From contig CAVXNX010000023.1 of NCBI GenBank assembly GCA_963763215.1, forward strand, positions 372,001-436,000: a stretch of 64,000 nt of DNA, written 5' to 3'. A program made the position numbers and the translations under genes. The notes beneath the pieces are model-generated. The model saw nothing but the letters and a program-made list of their open reading frames with translations. It was not told the origin of the DNA and ran no database searches. Numbering within the stretch: the stretch's first letter is position 1; every line of letters begins with the position of its first letter. Positions 54,665-64,000 of the stretch are shown here, in pieces. Origin of the DNA: DASQZK01 sp963763215. GTDB lineage: Bacteria > Bacteroidota > Bacteroidia > Bacteroidales > GCA-2748055.

Positions 54665-55682
54665 TCAGGAGATGATTTCAATCCAGCCGAACGGATCGGG
54701 AATGTCGCCATTCTGAATTCCGGTGAGCTTCTCATAAAGTTTGGTGCAGACCGGGCCCGGATTGCCGTCTTTGCTGATCTGGTAAATTTTATTCATGTCG
54801 GGGTCGACAATCTTACCAATCGGGCTGATGACGGCGGCAGTGCCGCATGCGCCGGCCTCGTCGAATTCTGCGAGCTCTTCGACCGGTACCGGTCTTTTTT
54901 CGACCTGCATCCCCATGCTCGCGGGCAATATCCTGTAAACTCTTGTTGGTCACGGAAGGAAGGATGGACCTGGAATCGGGAGTGACGTAAGTGTTTCCTT
55001 TGATGGCGAAGAAATTGGCCGGACCTGCCTCGTCGATGAATTTCTTTTCACAGGCATCAAGATAAAGAGCGGTGCCGTAACCTTCCTCGTGGGCCTTATC
55101 GAGGGAAGAGAGGCTTGCGGCATAATTTCCCCCGACTTTAATATGACCGGTTCCCCGTGGGGCCGCACGGTCAAAATCCCGGCAGATCATGATATTTACG
55201 GGTTTGAAACCTTCCTTAAAATACGGTCCGACAGGCATGACGAATACCATGAACATGTATTCTTTCGCAGGCTTAACGCCGATTTCAGGACTGGTACCAA
55301 TGAGAAGGGGTCTGATATACAGCGATGCTCCCTGCCCATAGGGGGGGACAAATTTTTTATTCAGCTGGATGGCTTTGATAATGGCTGAATGGAAGAGATC
55401 CTCGGGAACAACAGCCAGTTTAATTCCTTCTGCAGAAGACTTCATCCTTTTGGCATTCTCCGGCCATCTGAAGATCCTTATTTTGCCGTCTTTTCCCATG
55501 AAAGCCTTCATGCCTTCAAAGGCTTCCTGTCCATAATGCAGGCAGGTGGCTGAGATGTGAATGTTCATGTATTGGGAAGAGGAGACTTCCAGCTCGCCCC
55601 ATTTCCCGTCCCGGTAATAGCATCTGACATTATATTCGGTCGGTCTGTAACCGAAGCCCAGGTTCTTCCAGTCTAATTCCAT
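54665..55682 (-). CDS. ilvE: Branched-chain amino acid aminotransferase (one frame break)
   Basis: The start at 55682 (MELDWKNLGFGY) fits the class IV aminotransferase family; a Met at 55718 is less likely. SSSQYMNIHISATCLHYGQE and FEGMKAFMGKDGKIRIFRW open the fold. HIKVGGNYAASLSSLDKAHE holds the PLP lysine. TALYLDACEKKFIDEAGPAN follows. The frame changes at about 54925-54935, after LQDIAREHG, and continues with MQVEKRPVPVEELAEFDEAG, ACGTAAVISPIGKI and YEKLTGIQNGDIPDPFGW to the stop at 54665. It catalyses the last step of Leu, Ile and Val synthesis, and the first of their breakdown. A sequencing indel is the likely cause of the break. Confidence 0.92.
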
Positions 55683-55775
55683 AGTCGTATAAAAATTGAT
55701 TAACAAACGGAACTTCAAAAGTACTGAAAAGCCTTCAGTACGGCAAGTTTCAGGGAGATGTTTTAGAATGGTTTA

Positions 55776-58700
55776 TTACCAGTTGTCCTCCTGGATTTTT
55801 TTGATCTGTTCATCGGCACTGATTTCCCTCAGGCGCTTTGCCCCGGCCGTGAAGTAGTCATGATGGCCAAGGATGGAGATCTGAAGTTCCTTCCATTCGC
55901 GGATTTCCATGGGTTTGTGGTATTCGTTGTATTCCAGGAAAAGCAGTTTGTAGAGATTGATATAATCGACCCTGCCAAGGTACTCCAGGCTGGTGTCGGC
56001 CATGATCTCTTCCAGGAGATTGCGGGGCGCATGCGGCCATTTTGATGAGAGGATGAGATTGGAGATCAGATTGGTCTGCTTTTCCGAATAGAAATAGTCC
56101 TGCAGCACCTCCATGGCGATCGCCGCGGCCTGCTTTTCCGGGTTTTCAACTGAACTGATATAGCCCAGCGGGGCGAGCAGGCTTGCTGTCCGGATCATGA
56201 GCGTCTCCTCGAGGTCCAGATCTTCCGCTTTGCATAACAGACCTGCATGACTGTAAACCTGGCGGGCCTGGGCGGCATTGTGGAAGTACATGCCACGCGG
56301 AAGCTCCGCCTCGAGCCTGTCGAAGGTATATTCTTCCAGGTCGGTGAGCCTCAGCAACTGAAGCCGGAGGAAAAATTTGCGGTTAGGGATACCTGCCAGA
56401 TTGATCGACAGTTCGGGCCTCAGCCCTTTCACGAAATACATGTCGATATTTCCTTTGTATTTGACAGGAAGTTTGCCCCGGTATTCACAGATGAAATAAT
56501 CCCGGATGAGATTGTAGGTGGTTCCGGAAACGTTGACCTTCCCGGCCTTGCCCGACGATTCCATCCGGCTCGCCGTATTGACCGTATCACCCCAGATATC
56601 GTACGACCGCTTCTTCTGGCCGATGGTCCCGGCGATCACCGGACCGGAATGAATGCCGATCCGCAGATCCCAGATATCGACATTGGTCTTCCTCAGATGC
56701 TTCATGTACTGCTGCATCTCAAGGGCCGCGAGCACAACCTCGATCGGATTGGTGCTGTTTTTCCTGGGAATGCCTCCGGCAGCCATATAGGCATCTCCGA
56801 TGGTCTTGATCTTTTCAATGTTGTATTTTTCCACCACGGAATCAAAATGAAAGAAAAATTTATCAAGCTCGTCGATCAGCTTTTCCGGGTTCATCTGTTC
56901 GGCAATTTGGGTGAAGCCCTGAATATCCGAAAACAAGACGGTCGCCATTTCGTATTTGTCCCATTTTGTTTTTTTGACCTTTTTATCCTCATCAAGGGTG
57001 GTCACAAATTCATAAGGTTTATTTCCGGGATAGACGTCTCCGGAAGTTTGCGGTTCCGGAATGGGTTCCGCGCTGATCGCGGCTTCTTTATGGAGATTCA
57101 GGCGGTAAGACTTATAAAAGATGAACAGGACGATGAATCCGGCTGCCGAATAGATGATCCAGGCATACCATGCCCGGTAGAACGGGAGGTTTTATGGTGA
57201 ACCGGATGTCGGCAGGAGCGGACAGAACCCCACTGCTGTTGATAAACCGTGTTTTTAGCCGGAAATTCCCTTCTTTGAGGCCGGTCAACCGTAGGACGTT
57301 CCCGCTATCGCCAGCCCGACCACCCGGATGCACGTCACCGATCTGAAACTGGTGCTTTTTCATTCCGGGGATAAAATCCGTCGTGCTGTAAATCAGGGTG
57401 AGGTCGTGGTTTTTAAAAGGGATGTTGTCCAGCCGTTCACGGATCATCGACCGGGCCATATCGTAGGGCATCGCGTTCAGGAGGGTATCCTGACCGGCGA
57501 TGATCCCCGTCAGGACCGGAGAATAGGTTCTCTCCCGGGATGAGGGGGATAAACTGACTGAACATAACCGGCCGTTGCCGGAAAGAAGAAAGACCTTATT
57601 ATCCCAGGCCTTCATCCGGATGGCCGACGGAATGATTCCTCCGGGAATGGCCAACAGAATAAGCGAATCATTCCTGTCATCATAGAGATAGATGGCGGCA
57701 TCCTCCCAGTCGTTCCCTGCGGCCAGGACCAGGTGGTCGCGGTCGGTTGCCAGCACGGCAGTGACCGGACTGTGCAACAGGTCGATATGGGCCTCCGGGA
57801 TAAGGGTGTCATGCTGCACATTGAAGCCCAGGATCGTATTCCCGGCCAGAAGGTGCGGCTTCCTCTTCCACAGGAACACCGACGCGACTTCCCGTCCTGT
57901 GGGTAAAGGGATCCTGGAACTGGCGCGCCATGCCCGTTGAAGTATCGAGGATGCTCAGCGTATTCCCCGAAACGGAATAGACCCTGTCGTTGTCGGGAAG
58001 GAAAAGCCCGGGGGCCGCCGGGGTTTTAAAAAACCGGGAGGAGGAAAAACCGCTTTCATGGGTGAGGACCCAGAATCCGCTATCGGCGGCTGAGACGAGA
58101 TTGCCACTGACCGGGTCGGCCTGGATGTCCCCTCCGGGAGTGAACGGGATGGTAGCCGGCTTATGATTTCCGGTCCTGTAGATCATATTGTCGGTGCAGG
58201 CGAGTAAGTCATCTTTGGCGGTGATCAGCCTGACCACCGGATCCGGGGTCAGGAGAAGACGCCCGGAAGAGGTAAAGAGCCCGTGGCCGGTGGCAAGGAA
58301 CAGGGTGTCGTTGAAGATGGCAAAATCGTCCAGGTCATTGCTGAAACGGTCAACCGGAACATCAGTGACGGCTGCGGGATAATCGAACGTATGAATGGAA
58401 TGATCCTGTACAAGCCAGACCTGTCCGTAGGGCGACCGCACAAGCTTGGTCTCCGAATTTTTCCGGAAGGGCAGTCCATTTATCCGGGCCAGGACCCGTC
58501 CGTTAAGATCGGTGAGATAAACCGACAGGTCGCTGTCAAGGATATAGACGTGTCCGTGCCCGTCACAGATAAAGTCGGTGACATCACCGGAAAGGTCTGT
58601 GCCCCATGTCGCTGGGCTGTCCATCCCGGAGGAAAGGGAGATGAAACGGTGTTCCCGGGTCATGAAAGCGAGGTATCCACCAGGAATGCTCCGGTAGATG

Positions 58701-59308
58701 ACCTTTTCAGGCAATCCGGGATGAAAGATCAGGGAATCGGGAGCACCGGCAGGGGTCCCGGACCCATCAGAAGTAAGAATCAGCAGGTTCTGCCCGTTGC
58801 CTTCAAGGCGCGACCCCATAGGCAAAGGTTTAAATCCGGTTCCCGGGTCATTGGTTAAAACGAAAATTTTTTCACCGGCATTGATGAAAATAAAGTCACC
58901 ATGGCTCCGGAGCTGGCTGATGCCGGCACTTGCGGGTAAAGTTGCGACACGCAGCGTTTTGTACTCAAGAGAGGAATCCGTCGTCACCGTCCCAAAACCT
59001 TCCCCGTCGGCATAACAGATCCGGTGGTCGAGGGTGGCGGTCAGAAAGGTTTTGCCGTGGGTTGAAACATAATTCCACGATGTTCCGTTAAACACGGATA
59101 TCCGGTGATCTGAGGAGAGGTAGAGAATGCCCTTGTCATCGAAAGCGATATCCTGGATTTTATGGTATTTGAAATAGTCGGGAAGAACGATCCTGCCGGT
59201 TCCCGGGTCTTCACCCTGAAAAACCGTATCCATCGGAGCTGCCTGGCCGGCGTGCAATACGAAAAAGCACGCCAAAATAATGCCCCTCAAACTGGATAAA
59301 GCGTTCAT
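55776..59308 (-). CDS. Membrane receptor: periplasmic propeller + Y_Y_Y domain fused to class III adenylate cyclase (two frame breaks)
   Basis: Three in-order frames rebuild one protein of about 1,177 residues. 59308-57809 gives a signal peptide and a beta-propeller ectodomain (YLSSDHRISVFNGTSWNYVS, HGHVYILDSDLSVYLTDLNG). After a shift near 57850 come further blades and a Y_Y_Y-type domain (LKEGNFRLKTRFINSSG, IRFTIKPP). A shift near 57190 leads into FYRAWYAWIIYSAAGFIVLF, the membrane helix, and on to the cyclase. The cyclase has both metal Asps (FSDIQGFTQIAE, TIGDAYMAAGG), the adenine-selecting Lys (KIKTIGDAY) and Asp (SYDIWGDTVN), and VNTASRMES, so cAMP is predicted. A C-terminal HD-like domain has lost the HD, HE and DAD residues (LLAPLGY, ENPEK, MADTSLEYLGR). 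The ectodomain resembles hybrid two-component sensors of glycan-use systems. Confidence 0.85.
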
Positions 59309-59344
59309 TTAATTTATACCTTGTACGGTGATTCGGATGTGAGC

Positions 59345-59352
59345 CAAATTTA
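59345..59352 (-). promoter_or_regulatory. Candidate -7 box TAAATTTG of the receptor-cyclase gene
   Basis: TAAATTTG on the minus strand fits TAnnTTTG and lies 37 bp before the start at 59308. A good -33 is not seen. Confidence 0.4.
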
Positions 59353-59398
59353 GTCAAATAATTATAATATTAACACTAACCCATAAATCCCCGGTCAA

Positions 59399-60235
59399 AT
59401 GGAAAAGATAAATAAACCCCTTATCGTACCCTGGGATTTTACTGAAGTAGCTGAGAATGCCTATGCCCATGCCGTCAAGATTGCACGGTTGATCTCACAC
59501 GAGATCATCCTGTTGCATATTGTTGAACGCAAAAAGGATATTGAACCTGCGCTTGAAAAGCTGAAAACCCGGGCCGGTGAGATGATGGCGGCCTCGGGAA
59601 TCACGACGCTGCCAATGATCAGGTCAGGGAATATTTTTAACGCGATCCGGGAAGTGGCCCACGAAAATAAGGCGGAGATGGTCGTGATGGGTACTCATGG
59701 ACGAAAGGGCATGCAGAAACTCACCGGCAGCTGGGCGCTCAAAGTGATCGCCAAATCCAAAGTTCCCTTCGTGGTTGTCCAGGATAAGCCAAAAGACGAC
59801 CAGATCAGGAAAATTCTCTTTCCGATTGACTTCAAAAGTTCAACAAAAGAAAAGGTGAACTGGATTTACTATTTGTCGAAGCACTTCAATTCCCGATTCA
59901 TTCTTCTCAAACGCAAGGCTTCAGACCGGGGCTTCAGGCGAAAAATTGTCTCCAATCTCGTCTACACGGAGACCTTCCTTAAAAACAACGATATCGAGTA
60001 CGAAATTCATACGGCCGTAGGAAAGAAATCCTTTGAGAAGGAAACCGTTGAATTTGCCCGGGAAGCCGGGGTGAATATGATTCTGGTGCTGGTCACGAGA
60101 GATATCGGATTTTTTGATTATATCATTGCCGCTAAAGAACAGTATATCATTGCCAATCCCGAAGGCATTCCCGTGATGTGCCTGAATCCGAAACCGGCCA
60201 AACTGTCTTCAGGTTTCAGGGCTTCCGGCGGATAA
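59399..60235 (+). CDS. Universal stress protein, two-domain form
   Basis: A 278-residue protein made of two UspA-like domains. The first (residues ~1-135) has IVPWDFTEVAENAYAHAVKI, HEIILLHIVERKKDIEP, EMVVMGTHGRKGMQKLTGSW (the ATP-binding G-x-x-G...GS loop, one residue shorter than usual) and VVVQDKP. The second (from about 140, ILFPIDFKSSTKEKVNWIYY) is diverged and lacks the loop. Such proteins bind ATP or sense energy state in the cytoplasm under stress and starvation. It is divergent from the receptor-cyclase gene. Confidence 0.9.
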   Translation: MEKINKPLIVPWDFTEVAENAYAHAVKIARLISHEIILLHIVERKKDIEPALEKLKTRAGEMMAASGITTLPMIRSGNIFNAIREVAHENKAEMVVMGTHGRKGMQKLTGSWALKVIAKSKVPFVVVQDKPKDDQIRKILFPIDFKSSTKEKVNWIYYLSKHFNSRFILLKRKASDRGFRRKIVSNLVYTETFLKNNDIEYEIHTAVGKKSFEKETVEFAREAGVNMILVLVTRDIGFFDYIIAAKEQYIIANPEGIPVMCLNPKPAKLSSGFRASGG

Positions 60236-60390
60236 ATACAGCATTAGCCAGGCCTTTTATGTACCCAGTGAACCGCAAAGGTTCATCTCCAACCGGGTCT
60301 GAACCGCAAAGTTTTTTAAATTTTGCAGGCGCTTTCCCGGGAAATGATGATCTTTGCGGTTCATTCGTTAATACACCAATACACCATTTG
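60236..60390. repeat. GAACCGCAAAG repeats between usp and rdgB
   Basis: GAACCGCAAAG occurs at 60270-60280 and 60301-60311, and its reverse complement CTTTGCGGTTC at 60352-60362. The second and third could pair over a 40-base loop just upstream of rdgB. It may be a transcription or translation signal or a small interspersed repeat. Confidence 0.7.
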
Positions 60391-60996
60391 ATGGAACTGG
60401 TTTTTGCAACAAACAATCTGCATAAATTGCAGGAAATAAGGAATCTTGTGAGTGAAGGCTGCCTCATTAAAAGCCTTTCCGATGTCGGGATCTCGACCTC
60501 CATACCCGAAGATTATCCGACTCTTGAAGAGAATGCAGCACAAAAAGCCTGGTATATCTACAATCAATCGGGACTGAACTGTTTTGCCGATGATACCGGC
60601 CTCGAAGTGGATGCCCTTGGTGGCGAGCCGGGCGTGTATTCGGCCAGGTATTCACGCATAGGAGACCTTGTCTTTCCCGAAATGGACGTGGTGGCGGGAA
60701 ACATTCATAAACTCGTGCTCAGATTGAAGGAAAAAACGGACCGGACTGCGCGGTTCAGGACGGTGATCTCACTGATTATCAATGGGGAAGAATTTGCTTT
60801 TGAAGGAAGGGTGGAGGGAAGGATCATCGATACGCCACGGGGAAAACTCGGCTTTGGATATGATCCGGTTTTCGTTCCCGACGGATATCAGCAAACCTTT
60901 GCCGAAATGGATCTTTCAGAGAAAAACCGGATCAGCCACCGGGCAAGGGCAATGAAGAAACTCGTCGGTTTCCTGGAGGAACGGACGTCACACTGA
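60391..60996 (+). CDS. rdgB: XTP/dITP diphosphatase (HAM1/RdgB)
   Basis: The start at 60391 gives MELVFATNNLHKLQEIRN, the family N-terminus with its T-N-N-x-x-K-x-x-E motif; an in-frame Met at 60178 lies inside the usp gene. CFADDTGLEVDALGGEPGVY and SARYS hold the catalytic acid cluster, TARFRTVISLI follows, and KLGFGYDPVFVPDGYQQTFA plus EKNRISHRARAMKKL close the site. The enzyme removes deaminated purine nucleotides (ITP, XTP, dITP) as monophosphates. 202 residues is normal. Confidence 0.96.
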   Translation: MELVFATNNLHKLQEIRNLVSEGCLIKSLSDVGISTSIPEDYPTLEENAAQKAWYIYNQSGLNCFADDTGLEVDALGGEPGVYSARYSRIGDLVFPEMDVVAGNIHKLVLRLKEKTDRTARFRTVISLIINGEEFAFEGRVEGRIIDTPRGKLGFGYDPVFVPDGYQQTFAEMDLSEKNRISHRARAMKKLVGFLEERTSH

Positions 60997-61111
60997 TTTC
61001 CGGTTACCCTGCTGCGGGCCGTTCCCGTTCAGCTTTCATTTTTCCAGGTATGGCCGGGCCGACGAGAGATAATTGGATGACATGGATAATATCTGAATGA
61101 ATTTTCCGTAA

Positions 61112-61361
61112 TTAGTGTCAGAAAGAAAACTCGATGACCCTTCGGCTTCGCTCAGGGACAGGTCAATTCGATGAACGAAGAACTTTTCGGATGGTGGTAA
61201 GGCAGGCAAAAGGCCCTTATTGCGAAAGTCACTGAATATTAAATTTATACATAGGGGCCTTTTGCCTGCCTTACCACCATCCGAAAAGTTCACCCTCTTG
61301 AATGAAGTCATCGGTCCCTGAGCGGAGCCGAAGGGTCATCGAGTTTTCTTGCAAGCACTAA
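61112..61361. repeat. Mobile-element-like hairpin repeat, copy B
   Basis: The ends TTAGTGTCAGAAAGAAAAC and GTTTTCTTGCAAGCACTAA match those of copy A at 38837-38994 in reverse orientation. Inside lie the paired ends CCCTTCGGCTTCG... and ...CGGAGCCGAAGGG. The arms ACTTTTCGGATGGTGGTAAG and CTTACCACCATCCGAAAAGT enclose AGGCAGGCAAAAGGCCC, which pairs with GGGGCCTTTTGCCTGCC. The loop is short and AT-rich. Almost the whole element can fold into one hairpin. No real gene lies inside; the minus-strand 91-codon frame follows the arms. Confidence 0.82.
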
Positions 61362-61383
61362 TTAGTTAATAAAACTGCTGACC

Positions 61384-63673
61384 GTGAATAAAATCCTTCT
61401 AAGCCTGGCAGGTCTGCTGCTTATGCTCAAGGTCAGTTCACAGGGCCCGTTGGGAACGTGGACGAGCTATCTGCCATATAACAAGGGGCTTTCACTCGCC
61501 ATCACCGAAAATCGTATCTTCTGCTCCACCACCGGCGGATTGTTTTATTATGATAAAGCTGACAACAGCATCCAGAAATTTTCCAAGGAAGACGGCCTGT
61601 CGGATTTCGAGATCTCCACACTTGGGTATTGTGTTGCAACGGGCACACTCATCGTCGCCTATTCTGATGCCAATCTGGATTTGATCACTGGAAACCAGAT
61701 CTTTAACCTTCCGGATATCAAACGCAAGCAAATCCTGGGAGATAAACAGATCAATGATATCCATTTCATTGGCTCCGATGCCTATCTTGCCTGTGGATTT
61801 GGCATCGTGAAACTGGATGTGGCCAGGAGGGAAATCCGCGAGACTTACCTGATCGGCAGCGAGGGCATGCCGGTTAAGGTCAATTCCATAACCCACCTGA
61901 ACGATGAACTTTACGCGGCCACCGACCAGGGTTTGTATGTGGCCAGCCTGAACTCGCCTAACCTGATCGACTTCAGGAACTGGCAGAGGATCACGGAGAT
62001 TCCTGAAAGCGGGTACCGGGTCACCAGTCTTGCCGCGGCAGGAAGTCATCTCTTCGCAAACCTGGTTGAGGACCAGTCTTCGCGCGATGTGGTTTACGTC
62101 TACGATGGGCAGAACTGGCAGATGTTCCAGGACTATGAAGGAGTGATCGTGAACCATTTGTCGTCGCACGGGAAAAAGTCTCGTGGTTTGCGTGGGAAAA
62201 TCCGTGCAGATCATCGATGAATCCGGGAACATGGTCCGTGAAGTGAATAGCGGCAATCCCCAATTCGCTGAGCTCGCCACCGACGAAACCCTCTGGATTG
62301 CCGATAAAGGTCTCGGGCTGGTGAGGAGCCGCCCTGGTGAAGATCTTTTCTCCGTTCATCCAAACGGTCCATACGATCTGAATGTCGTTTCTCTTGAAGA
62401 TGTCAACAGCACGCTTATCGGTGTTGGGGGAGGGTTCAGCGCCTCTCTGAACAACCTTTACCGGACGGCTTTTGTGTACCGGTTCCGGGATAAATCGTGG
62501 AATAACTGGATCTCTAACGAATACAGGGATCCTGTAGCCATCGCCATCGACCCCGATGATGCTTCTCACTATTTCATCGGTACATGGGGATATGGCCTGC
62601 TCGAATTTAAGGATAATAGCTTCTCGACCTCCTACAACGAGAATAACAGCTCCCTGCAAACGATCATCCCCAATGATAAGTTTATCCGCATTGGCGGACT
62701 TGCCTTCGACAGCCGGAAAAATCTCTGGGTGCCGAACTCCGGGGTCAACAGCCCCGTTTCCGTTCTCAAAAACGACGGAACGTGGAAGAGCTTTGCCATT
62801 GGAAAAGCGGTGAATTCAAACAATATCGGAAAGATCATCGTAACCCGCGATGACGTTATCTGGATGCTCCTGCCAGGGGGCAACGGGATTTTTGTCTATG
62901 ACTATAACGGGACGATCGACAACATGGATGATGACCAGTACCGGCGGTTGTCGGTCGTGGATAAGAACGGGAAACTCATCACCAACGACGTGGAATCGAT
63001 CGCTGAGGACCGACAGGGAAATATCTGGCTCGGAACCAACCAGGGGGTTCTGGTTTATTACAGTCCTTCACGTGTCTTCACTGATAACCTTTTCTATGCC
63101 AGCCAGGTTTATGTTCCCCGGAACGACGGTACCTCCAATGCGGATCTCCTCCTGGTGACAGAAACCGTCACGTCCATTAAGGTCGACGGGGCTGACCGGA
63201 AATGGTTCGGCACGAAAAACGGGGGGGTGTTCCTCGTTTCCGAAGACGGGACAAAACAAATCCATTCCTTCAACACCGATAACAGTCCCCTTCTTTCAAA
63301 TTCCATTACCGATATGGCCATCGATGACAAGACAGGGGAAGTGTTTTTCGGCACCTACAACGGGATCATCTCTTACATCAGCGATGCCACCGGGCCCAAC
63401 CAGACATTCAGTGATGTCTATGTTTACCCCAATCCCGTGAGGCCCGGGTATCAGGGGGATATCGTGATCAACGGACTGGTTGAAAGTACCTACGTGAAAA
63501 TTACCGACCTGAACGGCAACCTTGTTTATGAAACCATGTCCCAGGGTGGAACAGCCGTCTGGAACGGAAAAAACCTTCGCGGCGACAGGGTCAGCACCGG
63601 CGTTTACCTGGTGTTTTGCACCAACGAGGACGGATCCCTGACCCATGTCACTAAATTGATGTTCATTCATTGA
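61384..63673 (+). CDS. porZ: PorZ, type IX secretion two-domain propeller protein (one frame break)
   Basis: The first frame (GTG start at 61384) gives a signal peptide (ILLSLAGLLLMLKVSSQ) and a beta-propeller opening with WTSYLPYNKGLSLAITENRI and YYDKADNSIQKFSKEDGLSD. It breaks at about 62170-62185; the second frame carries on with VGKSVQIIDESGNMVREVNS. Further blades (WIADKGLGLVRSRPGEDLF, IWLGTNQGVLVYYSPS) lead to a C-terminal domain (DVYVYPNPVRPGYQGDIVI, GGTAVWNGKNLRGDRVSTGV) of the type IX secretion C-terminal-signal kind. PorZ delivers A-LPS to the PorU sortase in Porphyromonas. The neighbouring recO is the usual synteny. Confidence 0.85.
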
Positions 63674-63676
63674 TCT

Positions 63677-64000
63677 ATGCTTGAAAAGACAAGGGCTATC
63701 GTTCTGCACCACATCAAATTTGGTGAGTCAAGCCTGATCACGCACATGTTTACCGAACGGTTCGGCCGGAAATCCTTCATCATGAAGGGCGTTAGGGGAA
63801 GGAAAACCCGGATGAAAGCCAACCTTGTGCAGCCCCTGTTTATTCTTAACATTGAGTTTTACGACAAAGAAAAGCAGGAACTACAACTGGTGAAGGAATT
63901 TTCACTTGCCGAAAATTTCAGTCATTTTCCTTATGATGTCCATAAAAGCGCCCAGGCCATGTTTATGGCCGAGGTCCTGTACAAATCCCTTCGGCAGGAA
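63677..64000 (+). CDS. recO: DNA repair protein RecO (5' part; runs off window)
   Basis: 108 codons are visible. MLEKTRAIVLHHIKFGESSL, LITHMFTERFGRKSFIMKGV and RGRKTRMKANLVQPLFILNI form the N-terminal OB-fold of RecO. With RecR it loads RecA on SSB-coated DNA in recombinational repair. The ATG is 3 bp after the PorZ stop codon, so the two are translated as a unit. The C-terminal, zinc-containing part is outside the window. Confidence 0.92.
   Translation, partial: MLEKTRAIVLHHIKFGESSLITHMFTERFGRKSFIMKGVRGRKTRMKANLVQPLFILNIEFYDKEKQELQLVKEFSLAENFSHFPYDVHKSAQAMFMAEVLYKSLRQE

Noticed and set aside
56247..57200. 317-codon plus-strand frame opposite the cyclase domain
   Set aside because: The minus strand carries the full set of class III cyclase motifs; the opposite frame is a shadow.
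61036..61311. 91-codon minus-strand frame
   Set aside because: It lies on the arms of hairpin element B.

Overview
The window reads as a chromosomal segment of a Bacteroidota (Bacteroidales-like) bacterium. The evidence is TAnnTTTG-type promoter boxes, a PorZ (type IX secretion) gene next to recO, an FtsX-DUF3098-UppP-TruB-QueA block, a Wzi-family outer-membrane protein, YceI proteins, a periplasmic-propeller sensor and many secreted proteins with short signal peptides. The first ~10 kb is strongly AT-rich; the rest is visibly richer in G+C.

Layout. (1) 1-13.6 kb, minus strand: a surface polysaccharide locus with two GT2 and two GT4 glycosyltransferases, a WcaF-like acetyltransferase, a Wzy-like polymerase, a pyruvyl-transferase family protein, a Wzx flippase, a Wzz chain-length protein and a Wza-like SLBB export protein. 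An odd soluble beta-propeller gene sits among them. (2) 14.6-17.1 kb: a CreD module with its own winged-helix regulator and two matching ACTTTG-N5-CAAAGT palindromes. (3) 17.2-19.5 kb: a repeat field with five copies of an interspersed element, a 175-bp near-perfect palindrome and a CGTACCCC microsatellite. (4) 19.5-23.7 kb: an LprI-like secreted protein, a DoxX/TIM-barrel fusion, then an 18-unit, 103-bp tandem array that ends against an IS3-type orfA stub. (5) 23.8-29.6 kb: a TetR / outer-membrane protein / ABC ATPase / two FtsX-type permeases / LolA-like operon. (6) 29.8-32.0 kb: EgtD-like methyltransferase, DUF427 and an unknown gene. (7) 32.6-39.9 kb: Wzi, WecA-like transferase, S9 peptidase, MFS transporter, a hairpin mobile-element-like repeat and a DUF2797 protein. 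(8) 40.2-45.5 kb: a PadR/PspC operon with a palindromic operator, then Rrf2, two YceI-type proteins and a porin. (9) 45.9-55.7 kb: PfkB-type kinase, tRNA-Asn, deoxynucleoside kinase, GH3, queA, truB, uppP, DUF3098, ftsX, ilvE. (10) 55.8-64.0 kb: a very large membrane receptor fused to a class III adenylate cyclase, a universal stress protein, rdgB, a second hairpin element, porZ and the start of recO.

Twelve genes are broken by single-base frame changes, including housekeeping genes such as uppP, ilvE and porZ. The amino-acid sequence resumes intact in a neighbouring frame every time. This pattern points to indel errors in the assembly more than to real decay, so broken genes are given here as single merged features with the break positions stated. 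The most interesting items are the sensor-adenylate cyclase fusion, the 103-bp satellite array, the palindromic mobile-element-like repeats that share ends at 38.8 and 61.1 kb, and the CreD module with its paired operators.
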